From the NCBI GenBank assembly GCA_963830775.1, contig CAWHNT010000040.1, positions 1-28,903 on the forward strand: a stretch of 28,903 bases of DNA, read 5' to 3'. The notes beneath the pieces are model-generated. The model did no database searches and had not been told where the DNA came from. It saw only the letters and a list, made by a program, of their open reading frames with translations. Positions 27,771 to 28,903 of the stretch are shown here, one piece after another. Both the position numbers and the translations under genes were made by a program. Positions within the stretch are counted from its first letter, which is position 1. Every line of letters starts with the position of its first letter. This stretch comes from CAWHNT01 sp963830775. Lineage in GTDB: Bacteria > Pseudomonadota > Alphaproteobacteria > Geminicoccales > Geminicoccaceae.

Positions 27771-28903
27771 TCAGACCCGCACGCCGGCCCGCTTCAGGTC
27801 GGAGATCGAGCCCGCCTGGGCCTTGGCCATGGCCTCCCTGGCCGAAAGCTGGCCCGAGGCGATCAGCTCGATCGCCTTGTCGAGCTGCTTGTCGACCTGC
27901 GGATAGACATGGACCGTGCGGTACTTCATGTGCCCGGTCCGGGCGGCGAGGTCGATCGACTGGAGGATGGTGTCGGCCACGTCATAGCCGTTCAGCGTCA
28001 TGCGCTGCTTGAACTCGGGCGTCTCGATCAGCGTCCGCCGTGTCGGCGAGCTGTAGCCCTTCTCGACCAGCGCCTTGCGGGTGGTCTCCTTGGACATGGC
28101 CCAGCGGATGAATTGCCAGGCCGCATCCTTGTTCCTGGAAGCGGCCGGGATCCCCAGCGCGTGCACGGCGACACCCGGGAAGCGCCCGGCCGGGCCCTTG
28201 GGCACGATGCCGAAGGCAGCCGTCTTCGCCGTCTTGCTGGTGGCGGCATCGGCCACCTGGACGACGTAGGTCTGCCCGTTGGTCGAATAGTTGGCCCGCC
28301 CGGCCTTCATCGCCAGGACGGCCTGATCGCTGGAATAGGAGAGCACGCCATCGGGGCCGAAATCGCGCAGGAGGGTGGCGAAGAACTCTGCGGCCTCCGC
28401 TGCTTCGGGCGAGTCCAGGATCGGGGTCAGATCGTCGGGCGGGTCGCGGAACACGCCGCCGCCGAAGCCCTGGAGATAGGGGATGAAGGTCCAGCCATAG
28501 TGGTTCTCGGTGACGAACCCGGCGGCACCCTCCTTGCGGTGGACGGCCTGCAGGACCTGCGGGATCTGCTCGAACGTGTCCGGCAGGTCGTGGCCGGCGG
28601 CCTTGATCAGGTCATGGCGCGACGCACCGGCGATGTAGGTGTCCACGGTCCAGGGTATGCCGTAGAGCTTGCCGTCCTTGCCGGTCTCGGGTGCGCGCAA
28701 GCCCGGCAGGAAGTCTGCGACGTCCCAGTCGGCCGGAGTCCGGTTCGGGTCGCCGATATAGTCGTCGAGCGGCGTGAACCAGCCGGCACCGATCCAGCGG
28801 CTGGAGTAGATGAAGGTGACGTTGAGCACGTCATAGGCCGAGCCGCCGGTCGAGAGCTCGAGATCGGCCCGCTGATTGTAGACCGGAAAGGAAGGGGTGT
28901 CGA
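27771..28903 (-). CDS. Family-1 extracellular solute-binding protein (N-terminus beyond window)
   Basis: At least 377 residues enter from the right edge and stop at 27771; the signal peptide is not visible. Family-1 (MalE/UgpB-type) features are YDVLNVTFIYSSRWIGAGWF, FTPLDDYIGDPNRTP, GKLYGIPWTVDTYI, a QAVLAMKAGRANYSTNGQ region (the usual F..GKAAM site) and GVAVHALGIPAASRNKDAAW with QFIRWAMSKETTRKAL. It binds substrate in the periplasm for the two permeases. Family-1 proteins mostly bind sugars, glycerol phosphate or polyols, but neighbouring redox genes make a non-sugar ligand plausible. The partner ATPase is not in the window and may lie upstream. Confidence 0.92.
   Translation of the reverse strand, partial: DTPSFPVYNQRADLELSTGGSAYDVLNVTFIYSSRWIGAGWFTPLDDYIGDPNRTPADWDVADFLPGLRAPETGKDGKLYGIPWTVDTYIAGASRHDLIKAAGHDLPDTFEQIPQVLQAVHRKEGAAGFVTENHYGWTFIPYLQGFGGGVFRDPPDDLTPILDSPEAAEAAEFFATLLRDFGPDGVLSYSSDQAVLAMKAGRANYSTNGQTYVVQVADAATSKTAKTAAFGIVPKGPAGRFPGVAVHALGIPAASRNKDAAWQFIRWAMSKETTRKALVEKGYSSPTRRTLIETPEFKQRMTLNGYDVADTILQSIDLAARTGHMKYRTVHVYPQVDKQLDKAIELIASGQLSAREAMAKAQAGSISDLKRAGVRV

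Overview
The window is GC-rich (roughly two thirds G+C) and reads like accessory DNA of a Gram-negative proteobacterium. A Rhodospirillales-like or other alphaproteobacterial host is likely, inferred from codon use, Tat signals, the copper gene set and the IS families; no rRNA or tRNA marker is present to confirm it. Many conserved genes are broken by one-base frame changes while all their family motifs survive in neighbouring frames. This is dense in about 0-15 kb and 22.4-25.9 kb and almost absent from 19.9-22.4 and 26-28.9 kb. I read most of these as sequence or assembly indels, and coordinates of such genes span all the frames.

Layout. (1) 1-1.6 kb: the tail of an unknown gene, then a VapBC-like toxin-antitoxin remnant whose toxin is cut by an IS5-family element. 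(2) 1.7-14.9 kb: a copper-handling island. A leftward group (secreted small proteins, lipoprotein fragment, TolC-type channel, Tat-exported multicopper oxidase, cupredoxin, DUF305 protein) is interrupted by a 1.47-kb IS701-family element. A rightward group (Cys/His-rich secreted protein, DUF2933, isoprenylcysteine methyltransferase-like membrane protein, another membrane protein, YVTN beta-propeller, DUF305, DUF5676) follows a perfect FNR-type box. The island ends with a divergent csoR-copA pair sharing a palindromic operator inside the likely copA promoter. The copA product carries two YHS domains and a heavy-metal-binding domain before its P-type ATPase core.

(3) 15.05-19 kb: an insertion-sequence graveyard. 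An IS3-family element is split by an IS30-family element with a clean 3-bp duplication, followed by an AT-richer spacer and an IS5/IS427-type element. (4) 19-19.9 kb: nearly gene-free spacer.

(5) 19.9-28.9 kb: a well-preserved metabolic region. Rightward genes encode a TauD-type Fe(II)/2-oxoglutarate dioxygenase, an SsuA-type sulfonate-binding protein and an amidohydrolase. Converging on them is a leftward operon: carbohydrate-type ABC solute-binding protein (cut by the window end), two permeases, a DUF971 protein, an AprA/fumarate-reductase-like flavoprotein, an AprB-like two-cluster ferredoxin and a HEAT-repeat protein. Together these suggest uptake and oxidation or reduction of an organic, probably sulfur-containing, compound. 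The flavoprotein-ferredoxin-HEAT-DUF971 block is the best candidate here for an undescribed system.
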